A DNA stretch of 5,685 bases from assembly GCA_021784495.1 (NCBI GenBank), contig JAJXSQ010000161.1, forward strand, positions 1 to 5,685, read 5' to 3'. The stretch is from Myxococcales bacterium (lineage in GTDB: Bacteria; Myxococcota; Myxococcia; Myxococcales; Anaeromyxobacteraceae). This document shows positions 1 through 5,685 of the stretch, one piece after another (the stretch's first letter is position 1; each line of letters begins with the position of its first letter). The notes beneath the pieces are model-generated. The model saw nothing but the letters and a program-made list of their open reading frames with translations, did no database searches and was not told the origin of the DNA. The position numbers and the translations under genes are program-made.

Positions 1-613
1 CGCGCGCCCGCCGCGCCAGGGCGGCGAGCGCGCCGGCGTCCTTCCGGGCGAGCGCCGCCTGGGCCTCGGCGCGGCGGTCCCTGGGCAGGCGCGCGGCGTC
101 GAGCACCGCGGCCGCGAACCGGGCGTGGCCGACCTCGATCACGGCGTCGCCGAGCCCGACCGTCTCGAGCGCGCGCGCCAGCACGACCAGGGCCTCCGCG
201 TCGTACCGCGCGCCGCCGCCGCCGAGCAGCTCCACCCCGGCCTGGTAGACCTCCCGCGGCCGGCCGGCCCGGGCCTCCCGCGCCCGGAGGACGGGGCCGT
301 CGTAGCAGAGCCGCGCCGGCGAGGGGAGGGCGTCGGGGCGCGCCGCGTAGAGCCGGGCGATCTGCGGGGTGATGTCCGGGCGGATGGCCACCACCTGGCC
401 CGATCCCGGCTCGACGAACTTCATGACGTCGGCGAGCGCCTCCGGCGAGAGCCCCCGCTCGACCACGTCGAGCCGCTCCAGCGTGGGCAGGAAGAGGCGG
501 CGATAGCCGAACCGGGAGAAGACCTCCTGGAGGCGCCCGGAGAGCTCGGCGAGGTGCGCCGAGTGGTCGGGGAGCAGATCCCGCAGGCCGGCGGGGAGCG
601 AGAGGTCGATCAT
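1..613 (-). CDS. hisZ: HisZ, ATP phosphoribosyltransferase regulatory subunit (partial, 3' end beyond window)
   Basis: The first 204 codons are present, read from ATG at 613 to the window edge; no stop is reached. HisZ is a histidyl-tRNA-synthetase-like protein without synthetase activity. It joins short-form HisG to make the active, histidine-inhibited enzyme for the first step of histidine synthesis in the cytoplasm. Visible family landmarks are PAGLRDLLPD (residues 7-16), the MKFVEPGSGQ segment (64-73), RPDITPQIARL (78-88), the motif-2-like block LCYDGPVLRARE (102-113), and EVYQAGVELLG (121-131). The ungapped RPDITPQIAR and VYQAGVELLG blocks are more typical of HisZ than of true HisRS. The C-terminal region that would best separate HisZ from HisS is missing, so HisS remains a minor alternative. 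The start is supported by GAGGA at 624-628, ten bases upstream. The serA stop lies only 20 bases before it with no promoter visible, so co-transcription is likely. A short-form hisG elsewhere in the genome is expected. Confidence 0.9.
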   Translation of the reverse strand, partial: MIDLSLPAGLRDLLPDHSAHLAELSGRLQEVFSRFGYRRLFLPTLERLDVVERGLSPEALADVMKFVEPGSGQVVAIRPDITPQIARLYAARPDALPSPARLCYDGPVLRAREARAGRPREVYQAGVELLGGGGARYDAEALVVLARALETVGLGDAVIEVGHARFAAAVLDAARLPRDRRAEAQAALARKDAGALAALARRAR

Positions 614-633
614 GTGCGGGGGGTCCTCGGCGG

Positions 634-2217
634 CTAGAGGGCGATGCTCTTGACGGAGCGGACGTGCGGCAGCGCCCGGACGCGCTCCAGCACCTCCGGC
701 CCGGGCGCGGAGTCTACGTTGAGGAAGGCGAACGCGCTCCGGCGATCGTCGGTGCGCGAGAGGGAGATGCGGGCGATGTTCACCCCGGCGGCGCCGAGGA
801 CGGTCCCGAGGTTGCCGACCACCCCGGGCGCGTCGTCGTTCTCGCAGAGCAGGACCGGGCCCTCCGGCACCGCCTCGACGCGGTAGGGACCGACGCGGAC
901 CACCCGCGCGTCGCTCCGGCCGTAGACCGTCCCGGCGACCGTCGCCTCGCCGCCCGGGCCGCGCACCGCGACGGTGAGCAGCCCGGCGTAGTCCTGCGGT
1001 CCGTCGATCCGCTCCTCGTGGAGGGTGATCCCGCGCTCCCGGGCGATGGCCGGCGCGCTCACCTCGTTCGCCGGCACGTCGAGGGCGTGCCGGAGGAGCC
1101 CGACGAGCACCCGGCTGGCGAGCGGGCGGCCCGGCGCCGCCGCCAGGTCCCCGCCCAGCGACACCACCACCTCCTGCAGCCCCCCGGGGAGGAGCTGCCC
1201 GGCGAGCGCGCCGAGCCGCTCGGCCAGCGGCAGGTAGGGGCCGACCAGGGCGAGCGCCTCCCGCGGCAGCGTCGGCAGGTTCACGGCGCCGCGCGCCACG
1301 CCGTGCTGGAGGAAGAGCGCGAGCTGCTCGGCGATGGCCACCGCCACCGCCGCCTGGGCCTCGCCGGTCGAGGCCCCGAGGTGGGGGGTGAGCACGACGT
1401 TGTCGAGCCGCAGCAGCGGGTGGTCCGCGGGTGGAGGCTCGACCTCGAAGGTGTCGAGCCCGGCGCCCCCGAGGTGACCGGAGACGAGCGCGGCCGCGAG
1501 GGCGGCCTCGTCCACGATCCCTCCGCGGGCGCAGTTCACGAGCAGCGCGCCCGGCCGCATCGCCGCGAGGGTCGCCGCGCCGACCAGGTGGTGGGTCTGC
1601 TCGGTGAGCGGGACGTGGAGGGAGACGACGTCGGCCTCGCGCCAGAGCCGGTCGAGCGGGACGAGGGTGACGCCCAGCTTCGCGGCCGCGTCCGGCCCGA
1701 TGAACGGGTCGTGGGCGATCACCTTCATCCGCAGCGCCAGGCAGCGGTCGACCAGGATCGAGCCGATGTTCCCGATCCCGACCACCCCCAGGGTCTTGCC
1801 CGCGAGCTCCCGCCCCTGGAACCGCTTCTTCTCCCAGCGCCCGGCCTTGACGCTCGCCGTCGCGCTCGCGACGTGCCGGGCGAGGGCCAGGATCATCGCC
1901 AGCGCGAGCTCGGCGACCGTGGTCGCCGAGCCGCCCGGCGTGTTCATCACCACCACGCCCCGCCGGGTCGCCGCCGCCACGTCGACGTTGTCGACGCCGA
2001 CGCCGGCGCGGCCGATCACCGCGAGCCGGCCGGCGCGCTCGAGCAGGCGCGCGGTGACCCGGGTCGCGCTCCGCACCGCCAGCGCGTGGTAGTCCCCGAT
2101 GGCCTCCTCGAGCTGCTCGGGGGAGAGCCCCACCCGCACGTCGACCTCCAGCCCGGCGCCGCGGAGGATGGCCACCGCCTCCTTCGAGAGATCGTCCGCG
2201 ACGAGAACCCGGTGCAT
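634..2217 (-). CDS. serA: D-3-phosphoglycerate dehydrogenase, type I (ASB and ACT domains)
   Basis: This 527-residue cytoplasmic enzyme oxidises 3-phosphoglycerate to 3-phosphohydroxypyruvate with NAD+, the first committed step of serine synthesis. The N- and C-terminal parts of the catalytic unit flank a Rossmann domain with GIGNIG at 147-152 and the acidic residue after strand 2 at D170 (AHDPF). Catalytic residues are visible: R231 in NCARGG, E260 in FEVEPP and H279 in LTPHLGAST. NTPGGSATTVAE (92-103) is the conserved substrate-domain segment. Residues from about 315 to 450 form the allosteric substrate-binding (ASB) domain. Residues 455-527 are an ACT domain with D462 and N480 where serine-binding residues occur in the family. 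The length matches type I enzymes such as the mycobacterial one (about 528 residues). I chose ATG 2217 because GGGAGGAG sits just upstream and the protein then begins MHRVLVADDL, the usual start of this family. The open frame extends to a TTG at 2271, but that start has no ribosome site and overlaps a promoter-like -35. hisZ follows after 20 bases. Nothing looks broken. Confidence 0.96.
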   Translation of the reverse strand: MHRVLVADDLSKEAVAILRGAGLEVDVRVGLSPEQLEEAIGDYHALAVRSATRVTARLLERAGRLAVIGRAGVGVDNVDVAAATRRGVVVMNTPGGSATTVAELALAMILALARHVASATASVKAGRWEKKRFQGRELAGKTLGVVGIGNIGSILVDRCLALRMKVIAHDPFIGPDAAAKLGVTLVPLDRLWREADVVSLHVPLTEQTHHLVGAATLAAMRPGALLVNCARGGIVDEAALAAALVSGHLGGAGLDTFEVEPPPADHPLLRLDNVVLTPHLGASTGEAQAAVAVAIAEQLALFLQHGVARGAVNLPTLPREALALVGPYLPLAERLGALAGQLLPGGLQEVVVSLGGDLAAAPGRPLASRVLVGLLRHALDVPANEVSAPAIARERGITLHEERIDGPQDYAGLLTVAVRGPGGEATVAGTVYGRSDARVVRVGPYRVEAVPEGPVLLCENDDAPGVVGNLGTVLGAAGVNIARISLSRTDDRRSAFAFLNVDSAPGPEVLERVRALPHVRSVKSIAL

Positions 2218-2220
2218 TCG

Positions 2221-2228
2221 CTCCTCCC
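2221..2228 (-). promoter_or_regulatory. Ribosome binding site that fixes the serA start
   Basis: On the minus strand the sequence reads GGGAGGAG and ends three bases before ATG 2217; its GGAGG core (2223-2227) is five bases from the ATG. It is the strongest Shine-Dalgarno match in the window. The in-frame alternatives, ATG at 2244 and TTG at 2271, have no comparable site upstream. Confidence 0.85.
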
Positions 2229-2242
2229 GCGCAAGGGCGGCC

Positions 2243-2271
2243 ATGCTCGCAGCGGGGGGCGTGGACGTCAA
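2243..2271 (-). promoter_or_regulatory. Candidate sigma-70-type promoter for serA-hisZ
   Basis: On the minus strand TTGACG (2266-2271, five of six matches to TTGACA) is followed after a 17-base spacer by GAGCAT (2243-2248, only three of six matches to TATAAT). This would start transcription near 2236, giving a leader of about 19 bases that holds the GGGAGGAG site, which suits a start at 2217. The -35 is good for such GC-rich DNA, but the -10 is weak. A chance match is possible. Confidence 0.4.
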
Positions 2272-2280
2272 CGCGGCGGC

Positions 2281-2295
2281 GGGCGCGAGGCGCCC
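2281..2295. other. Perfect GC hairpin in the tetR-serA gap
   Basis: GGGCGC-GAG-GCGCCC is a perfect six-base-pair inverted repeat with a three-base loop, starting 16 bases after the tetR stop. On the minus strand no T-run follows, so it does not meet the usual definition of an intrinsic terminator. A shorter repeat, CCCC-GGC-GGGG in the minus-strand reading (about 2293-2303), overlaps it, so the two stems could not form together. It could be a weak terminator or pause site, an operator, or just a product of high GC. Confidence 0.3.
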
Positions 2296-2311
2296 CGCCG
2301 GGGACGCGCGC

Positions 2312-2977
2312 TCAGGGGTCGCGGGCGCCCGGCGCGCGCAGCCCGGCGAGGACCATCGCCGCGAGCTGCTCCTTCACCCGGTCGATCTCCTCCTCGGGCG
2401 GCGCCGCCGGGCGGACGAGCCCCATCACCAGCCCGGTCAGCGTCATCTCGAGCGCCCCGAGCACCGCCGCGGCCGCCAGCACCGGCTCGAGGTCCCGGCG
2501 CAGCTCGCCCCCCTCCTGGCCGCGGCGGATCACGTCGGCCACGATCCCGACCGCGGTCGCGAAGGTCTGCGGGGTCGAGCCGGCCCGGAGGGCGTTCGGC
2601 GTCCGGGTCACCTCCAGCATCAGGACGCGGACCGCCGAGGGGGCGGTCTTGTAGACGTCGATGATGAAGCCGCAGACTCCGGTGAGCTTCTCCGCCGCCG
2701 ACCCCGGACCCTCGTCGATGGCCCGCAGCGCCGCGATGAGGATGGTCCACTGCTCGGCGAAGACGCTCTCCAGCAGCTCGTCCTTGTTCTGGAAGTAGTG
2801 GTAGACGAGCCCGTAGGCGACCCTCGCCTCCCGCGCGACGTCGGCGATGCGGCAGCCGTGGTAGCCGCGCTCCGCGAAGACCCGGACGGCCGCGTGCAGG
2901 ATCGCCCGGCGCTTCTCCGGCTCCGGGATCTCGACCGCGGCGTGGCCGGCGGATGGGCGACTCTGGCGCGGGGACAT
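2312..2977 (-). CDS. TetR/AcrR-family transcriptional regulator
   Basis: This 221-residue cytoplasmic DNA-binding protein has the standard TetR layout. A disordered N-terminal extension (about 1-20) precedes the helix-turn-helix domain at about 22-68. The domain shows RRAILHAAVRVFAERGYHG (23-41), the recognition region IADVAREARVAYGLVYHYF (44-62), and the diagnostic YHYFQNKDELL. Residues 69-215 are mostly helical ligand-binding and dimerisation domain. The segment LGALEMTLTGLVMGLV (173-188) resembles the C-terminal helices of FadR/YsiA-like TetR proteins that sense acyl-CoA, but this is a loose resemblance and no ligand can be assigned. The ATG start is well supported by GAGGAG at 2984-2989, six bases upstream. 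The gene lies between lptD and serA in the same direction. Self-repression through the 66-base upstream gap is typical of the family. Whether it controls lptD, serA or a distant gene cannot be seen. An N-terminal start at a later codon would not affect the domain call. Confidence 0.93.
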   Translation of the reverse strand: MSPRQSRPSAGHAAVEIPEPEKRRAILHAAVRVFAERGYHGCRIADVAREARVAYGLVYHYFQNKDELLESVFAEQWTILIAALRAIDEGPGSAAEKLTGVCGFIIDVYKTAPSAVRVLMLEVTRTPNALRAGSTPQTFATAVGIVADVIRRGQEGGELRRDLEPVLAAAAVLGALEMTLTGLVMGLVRPAAPPEEEIDRVKEQLAAMVLAGLRAPGARDP

Positions 2978-3003
2978 CTCGCACTCCTCGTCAGGGGGCC
3001 GGG

Positions 3004-3033
3004 ACTCTAGCAGAAGCGCCGGGCGCGGGTACA
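3004..3033 (-). promoter_or_regulatory. Weak promoter candidate with internal palindrome upstream of tetR
   Basis: On the minus strand TGTACC (3028-3033, three of six to the -35 consensus) and TAGAGT (3004-3009, four of six to the -10 consensus) are 18 bases apart. The -10 is preceded by TG one base upstream, as in extended -10 promoters. The start would be near 2997, giving a 20-base leader holding GAGGAG. The spacer contains the 11-base palindrome GCGCCCGGCGC (3016-3026), which could be part of an operator for the TetR protein. The matches are modest and the palindrome is short for a TetR operator. Confidence 0.3.
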
Positions 3034-3043
3034 GGCGCGTCGA

Positions 3044-5518
3044 TCACTCGGGCGGCAGCGCCGCGGGGCGGCCCAGGTCCACCGACATCGAGTACCCGAA
3101 CTGACCGCAGTCGTTGAGGAAGACCGTCGCGTGCAGCCGGAAGCACTGGCAGGGCGAGTCCCAGGTCACCGTCGCCGTCTGCACCTGCACGTGGCTCGCG
3201 CCGAGCGTCCGGGTCCCGGCGCCGCTGCAGGACGGCACCTCGATGGGACGGACCGGCACCATGATGTCGTAGACGACCGTGGCGGGCCCGAACCGGAGCG
3301 TCGTCCCGGTGGTGCCGCTCGCGATCGCCTGGAGGTTCGCGGCGCGCGGATCGAAGAGGTCGTCCACGCCCTCGACGAGCTGCCCCGAGCCGCCGGAGCC
3401 GAAGGCGAGGAGGCCGAGGTGCAGGTCGTCGCCGCGCGGATCGGCGGCGTGGCCCTGGAGGTGGAGCTCGGAGAACGCGTCGAGCCAGGAGTGAAGGGGG
3501 GTCGGCGGCGCCGGGAGGAGCCGGCCGGTCGGCCAGAAGCGGATCTGCGCCTCGCCGCCGAAGGAGCCCGCGCCGCCGCGGGCGTCGAGGTAGGTCTCGG
3601 CGAGCCGCCCGCGCCCCACGTCGATCTCCTGCCCCACCTCCGCCTGGAGGAGCTCGACGCCGGCGCGGCTGAGCCGGGTCGAGAGCGCCAGCCGGGCCTG
3701 CTGGTACACCCCGTCCGGCGCGGCCGCGGCGAGCCGGGGTGAGAGGAAGGCGGCCCCCGTCCCCGCCGGCGTCGCCGGGGCGCGATCCCAGCCGTCGTAG
3801 GCGAACGCGGGGAGCGCCGCGCCCTGAACCGCCGTGCCGTACCGCCACTCCAGGCGGGGCTCGATGGTGTGGCGGAGATCGCCGTAGTCCCGGGAGAGCT
3901 CGGTCGAGACCTCGACCCCACCCACCCCCCACAGATCGGCCGCCGGCGGCTGCGCCGCGTCGAAGAGGTAGCCGAGCGCCGCCCCGCGGAGGAACGGCAC
4001 GACCGACAGCGCGCCGCCCAGGAGGACCGGGGCCGCGACCTCGACCCGCCCGTCGAGCCGGCTCACCGCCAGCCGCTCCCCCGGCTGCCAGCGGCCGTCG
4101 AGCTGCGTGGGGTCGGCGAGGTTGCGGGTGAAGCCGACGTCCGCGGGCCCGATCCCGGAGGCGCCGCCGTCGGAGGTGACGCCCTGGATCGGCGCGTAGC
4201 GCGAGAGCCCGATGCGCCCCGAGAGCCGGAGCGGCCCGCCGAGATCGACCGGCGCGAGCGTCGCGGCGAGCGACGGCCACTCCTGGAACCCCGGCAGCCG
4301 CGAGCCGAACGGGCCGCTCCAGAGCTGGTCGAGCGCGCCGCTGGGAGCGACCGGCTCCAGGTAGGCGGCCGAGACCTCGAGGACCGCGTCGTCGCCCCGG
4401 CGGGAGAGGACGGCCGCGGAGCGGGTGCTGGTCGCCCACTGCTGGAAGTAATCCGGGCTGAAGTCGCGGAGGTAGAGGGGATCCCCCACCAGGTCGAGAT
4501 CGGCGTGGAGCTCGTCGCGGTCGTCGAAGCGCTGGTCGTGCGTCCCGATCACGTCCGCCCGGAGCCCCTTCACCCCGGGGGCCCCCAGCGCCGGGTTGGC
4601 CTCGTCCTGGACGTCCCAGAGGCCGTCGAACCGGATCAGGCCGGCGGCCCCGGTCCAGGGGGCCCAGCGGAGCTCGACCGAGCCGCCGGGCCCGCGCACC
4701 GAGGGAAGCCCCGCCAGGCTCTGCCCGGGGGGAGGTCCGAACGCGTAGCGCGGCGTGACGGTGAGGTCGGCGCTCTCGCCGAGCGTCAGGAAGACCGGCT
4801 CGCCGAGCATCAGGCCGGTCCCGCCGCTCGAGCCGACCTCCGGGAAGAGGAGGCCGCTCTCGCGGTGGCGGAGCGGGAGGGAGAGCCACGGGGCCGCGAA
4901 GATCGGGATCGACGCGTCGGGGGGCAGGAAGGGCGGCGTGACGTAGAGGACCGGCCAGGAGAGGTTCACGCGCTTCCCCGGCTCGATCACCGCCTGGGAG
5001 GCGTGGATCTCCCAGGGCGGTGGCCCCCGCGAGGGGCAGTCGCACGGCGTGACGACCGCGCCGGAGAGCGTCAGGGGCCCTCCCTCTGTGCCGGAGGCGG
5101 CGCGGCCGCGCGCGGTCACGAGGTTGCGTCCGCAGGTGGCGGCATCGCTCAGGTGCGCCACCTTGGAGAGATCGGTCCCCGCCGGCTTCTGGAACACGAC
5201 GACGTTGCTCGCCTCGAAGGGCCCGTCGAGCACCGCGTGGATCCCGTCGGCGGCGAGGACGCGAGACGCGTCGGTCAGCAGGGCGTCGCCGACCGCGTCG
5301 ACCGCGCCCGTCGCGGGATCGTAGGTCGCGGTGCGGCTCCGGAGCTTCACCAGCCCGCGGGTGATCGTCGCCCCACCCTCGAGCCGGTAGAGCCCCGCGG
5401 CCACGTCGTAGGAGGCGTGGGGCGCCTCGATCTGGACGGGGCCGCCGTCGCCGCCGGGCGGCGGCGACGCGTTCGAGAGGAGCCCGGCCATCGCGGCCAG
5501 GACGGCGAGGATCTGCAC
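3044..5518 (-). CDS. lptD: LPS-assembly outer-membrane protein, LptD family
   Basis: This 824-residue protein probably forms, with the lipoprotein LptE, the outer-membrane translocon that places lipopolysaccharide in the outer leaflet. A short hydrophobic signal peptide (about 2-14) with SNA at 15-17 suggests cleavage after A17, but there is no Lys or Arg in the n-region. Residues 28-110 are an OstA/LptA-like beta-jellyroll repeat (YRLEGGATITRG, TATYDPATGAVDAVG, LAADGIHAVLDG). The LptD hallmark follows: PPPWEIHASQAVIEP (166-180), then PIFAAPWLSLPL (205-216), RESGLLFPEVG (219-229) and DLTVTPRY (251-258). The rest is alternating beta-strand barrel, ending in a strand (F807-L815) with a GxxMxV beta-signal pattern. 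Seven cysteines are present: 129, 159, 161, 764, 790, 792 and 804. E. coli LptD uses four in two interdomain disulfides. The start is GTG; a TAG in the same frame at 5528-5530 rules out a longer form. The next in-frame ATG (5491) would destroy the signal peptide. A divergent LptD paralogue is the main alternative; no other lpt gene is visible. Confidence 0.85.
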   Translation of the reverse strand: MQILAVLAAMAGLLSNASPPPGGDGGPVQIEAPHASYDVAAGLYRLEGGATITRGLVKLRSRTATYDPATGAVDAVGDALLTDASRVLAADGIHAVLDGPFEASNVVVFQKPAGTDLSKVAHLSDAATCGRNLVTARGRAASGTEGGPLTLSGAVVTPCDCPSRGPPPWEIHASQAVIEPGKRVNLSWPVLYVTPPFLPPDASIPIFAAPWLSLPLRHRESGLLFPEVGSSGGTGLMLGEPVFLTLGESADLTVTPRYAFGPPPGQSLAGLPSVRGPGGSVELRWAPWTGAAGLIRFDGLWDVQDEANPALGAPGVKGLRADVIGTHDQRFDDRDELHADLDLVGDPLYLRDFSPDYFQQWATSTRSAAVLSRRGDDAVLEVSAAYLEPVAPSGALDQLWSGPFGSRLPGFQEWPSLAATLAPVDLGGPLRLSGRIGLSRYAPIQGVTSDGGASGIGPADVGFTRNLADPTQLDGRWQPGERLAVSRLDGRVEVAAPVLLGGALSVVPFLRGAALGYLFDAAQPPAADLWGVGGVEVSTELSRDYGDLRHTIEPRLEWRYGTAVQGAALPAFAYDGWDRAPATPAGTGAAFLSPRLAAAAPDGVYQQARLALSTRLSRAGVELLQAEVGQEIDVGRGRLAETYLDARGGAGSFGGEAQIRFWPTGRLLPAPPTPLHSWLDAFSELHLQGHAADPRGDDLHLGLLAFGSGGSGQLVEGVDDLFDPRAANLQAIASGTTGTTLRFGPATVVYDIMVPVRPIEVPSCSGAGTRTLGASHVQVQTATVTWDSPCQCFRLHATVFLNDCGQFGYSMSVDLGRPAALPPE

Positions 5519-5530
5519 CCTCCGACTCTA
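5519..5530 (-). promoter_or_regulatory. Unusual start region of lptD: abutting GGAGG and -10-like TAGAGT
   Basis: On the minus strand the order is TAGAGT (5525-5530), C, GGAGG (5519-5523), then directly the GTG start at 5518. GGAGG with zero spacing should work poorly as a ribosome site. TAGAGT matches four of six bases of the -10 consensus and ends six bases before the GTG, the distance expected if transcription began on the G of GTG. No -35 element is visible at 16-18 bases. The TAG is also the stop codon of the putative upstream reading frame, which may be the whole reason for its presence. Confidence 0.3.
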
Positions 5531-5683
5531 GCGCGGACGAGCGGGGGGGCGGGGCTCGACCGTCTCCACGGCCGGCGCCTCCGCGCTCGCCGGTGGCGCC
5601 CCGTCCGGCGTCATCGTCGCCGCAGGCGCGCCCGGGGATGCGGCGCTGGCTCCAGCCGGGGCCACCGTCGCGGCCGGCGACGT
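5528..5683 (-). CDS. Possible C-terminal tail of an Ala/Pro-rich protein (partial, 5' end beyond window)
   Basis: The frame enters from the window edge and ends at TAG 5528-5530, giving 51 codons. Twenty-eight of the 51 residues are Ala or Pro, with some Thr, Ser and Glu, and the piece ends in EPRPPARPR. No domain can be recognised; it looks like a flexible, low-complexity tail or linker. Third positions are G or C in 44 of 51 codons, which fits the genome. However, the neighbouring frame on the same strand, and one on the opposite strand, are also open here with similar bias, so codon use does not decide. The main support is position: the stop lies nine bases before the lptD GTG, as in a tight operon. 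If real, it is probably co-transcribed with lptD. Its function is unknown. Confidence 0.4.
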   Translation of the reverse strand, partial: TSPAATVAPAGASAASPGAPAATMTPDGAPPASAEAPAVETVEPRPPARPR

Positions 5684-5685
5684 CG

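Noticed and set aside
125..637. A 170-codon plus-strand open frame at the left end
   Set aside because: It is antisense to the hisZ reading frame, which shows several conserved family blocks from residue 7 to 131.
2218..2311. Riboswitch, T-box or attenuator leader for serA
   Set aside because: The 94-base gap is too short, has no T-box sequence, no run of Ser or His codons in a leader peptide, and no terminator with a T-run.
664..2664. A 666-codon open frame on the plus strand, antisense to serA and tetR
   Set aside because: It covers two well-supported genes on the other strand; its translation is rich in Arg, Gly, Pro and Glu with no recognisable domain. In DNA this GC-rich, stop codons are rare in antisense frames, so long shadows are expected.
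2268..2984. A 238-codon open frame on the minus strand overlapping tetR
   Set aside because: Its Arg/Gly/Pro-rich translation has no helix-turn-helix; the frame at 2312-2977 carries the full TetR domain with a good ribosome site.
3131..4131. Plus-strand open frames of 203, 71 and 130 codons inside lptD
   Set aside because: All are antisense to the barrel region of lptD and have compositions typical of GC-driven shadows (Arg/Pro/Gly), with no domain and no credible ribosome site.
2991..5045. A 684-codon open frame on the minus strand overlapping lptD in another frame
   Set aside because: The translation is Arg/Pro/Ala/Gly-rich low complexity, while the frame at 3044-5518 shows clear LptD motifs, a signal peptide and beta-barrel strands. 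It is a frame-shifted shadow.
1..5685. Mobile element, CRISPR array, tRNA/rRNA or a novel multi-gene system
   Set aside because: I saw no terminal inverted repeats, transposase or integrase motifs, regularly spaced direct repeats or tRNA-like cloverleaf. Every gene with readable domains belongs to a well-known family.

Overview
The window is very GC-rich, with strongly G/C-biased third codon positions and almost no non-coding space. All supportable genes lie on the minus strand, so transcription runs from position 5685 towards 1. Base composition, an LptD-type outer-membrane protein and the gene content point to a Gram-negative (diderm) bacterium. A high-GC member of the Myxococcota such as Anaeromyxobacter is my best guess; this is inference from style, not a database match.

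Layout in the direction of transcription. (1) 5683-5528: a possible C-terminal tail of an Ala/Pro-rich protein, cut by the window edge. (2) 5518-3044: an 824-residue LPS-assembly protein of the LptD family, starting at a GTG nine bases after the previous stop. (3) 2977-2312: a TetR-family repressor, after a 66-base gap with a weak promoter candidate. (4) 2217-634: serA, a full-length type I D-3-phosphoglycerate dehydrogenase, after a 94-base gap with a good -35 element and a small GC hairpin. (5) 613-1: the first 204 codons of hisZ, the regulatory subunit of ATP phosphoribosyltransferase, 20 bases after serA and probably co-transcribed with it.

Functionally there are two blocks. One is envelope biogenesis (LptD, inserting lipopolysaccharide into the outer membrane). 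The other is amino-acid biosynthesis (SerA, first committed step of serine; HisZ with HisG, first step of histidine). The TetR gene sits between them; its target and ligand cannot be read from the sequence.

I found no mobile element, CRISPR array, RNA gene, tandem repeat or unknown multi-gene system. Most of the window is ordinary chromosomal housekeeping DNA. The points most worth a second look are the odd start region of lptD (Shine-Dalgarno-like GGAGG touching the GTG, and a TAGAGT placed as for a leaderless transcript), its seven cysteines arranged as CxC pairs near both ends, and the serA start, which should be the ATG at 2217 rather than an upstream TTG. No gap between genes exceeds 94 bases, so there is no long unexplained stretch.
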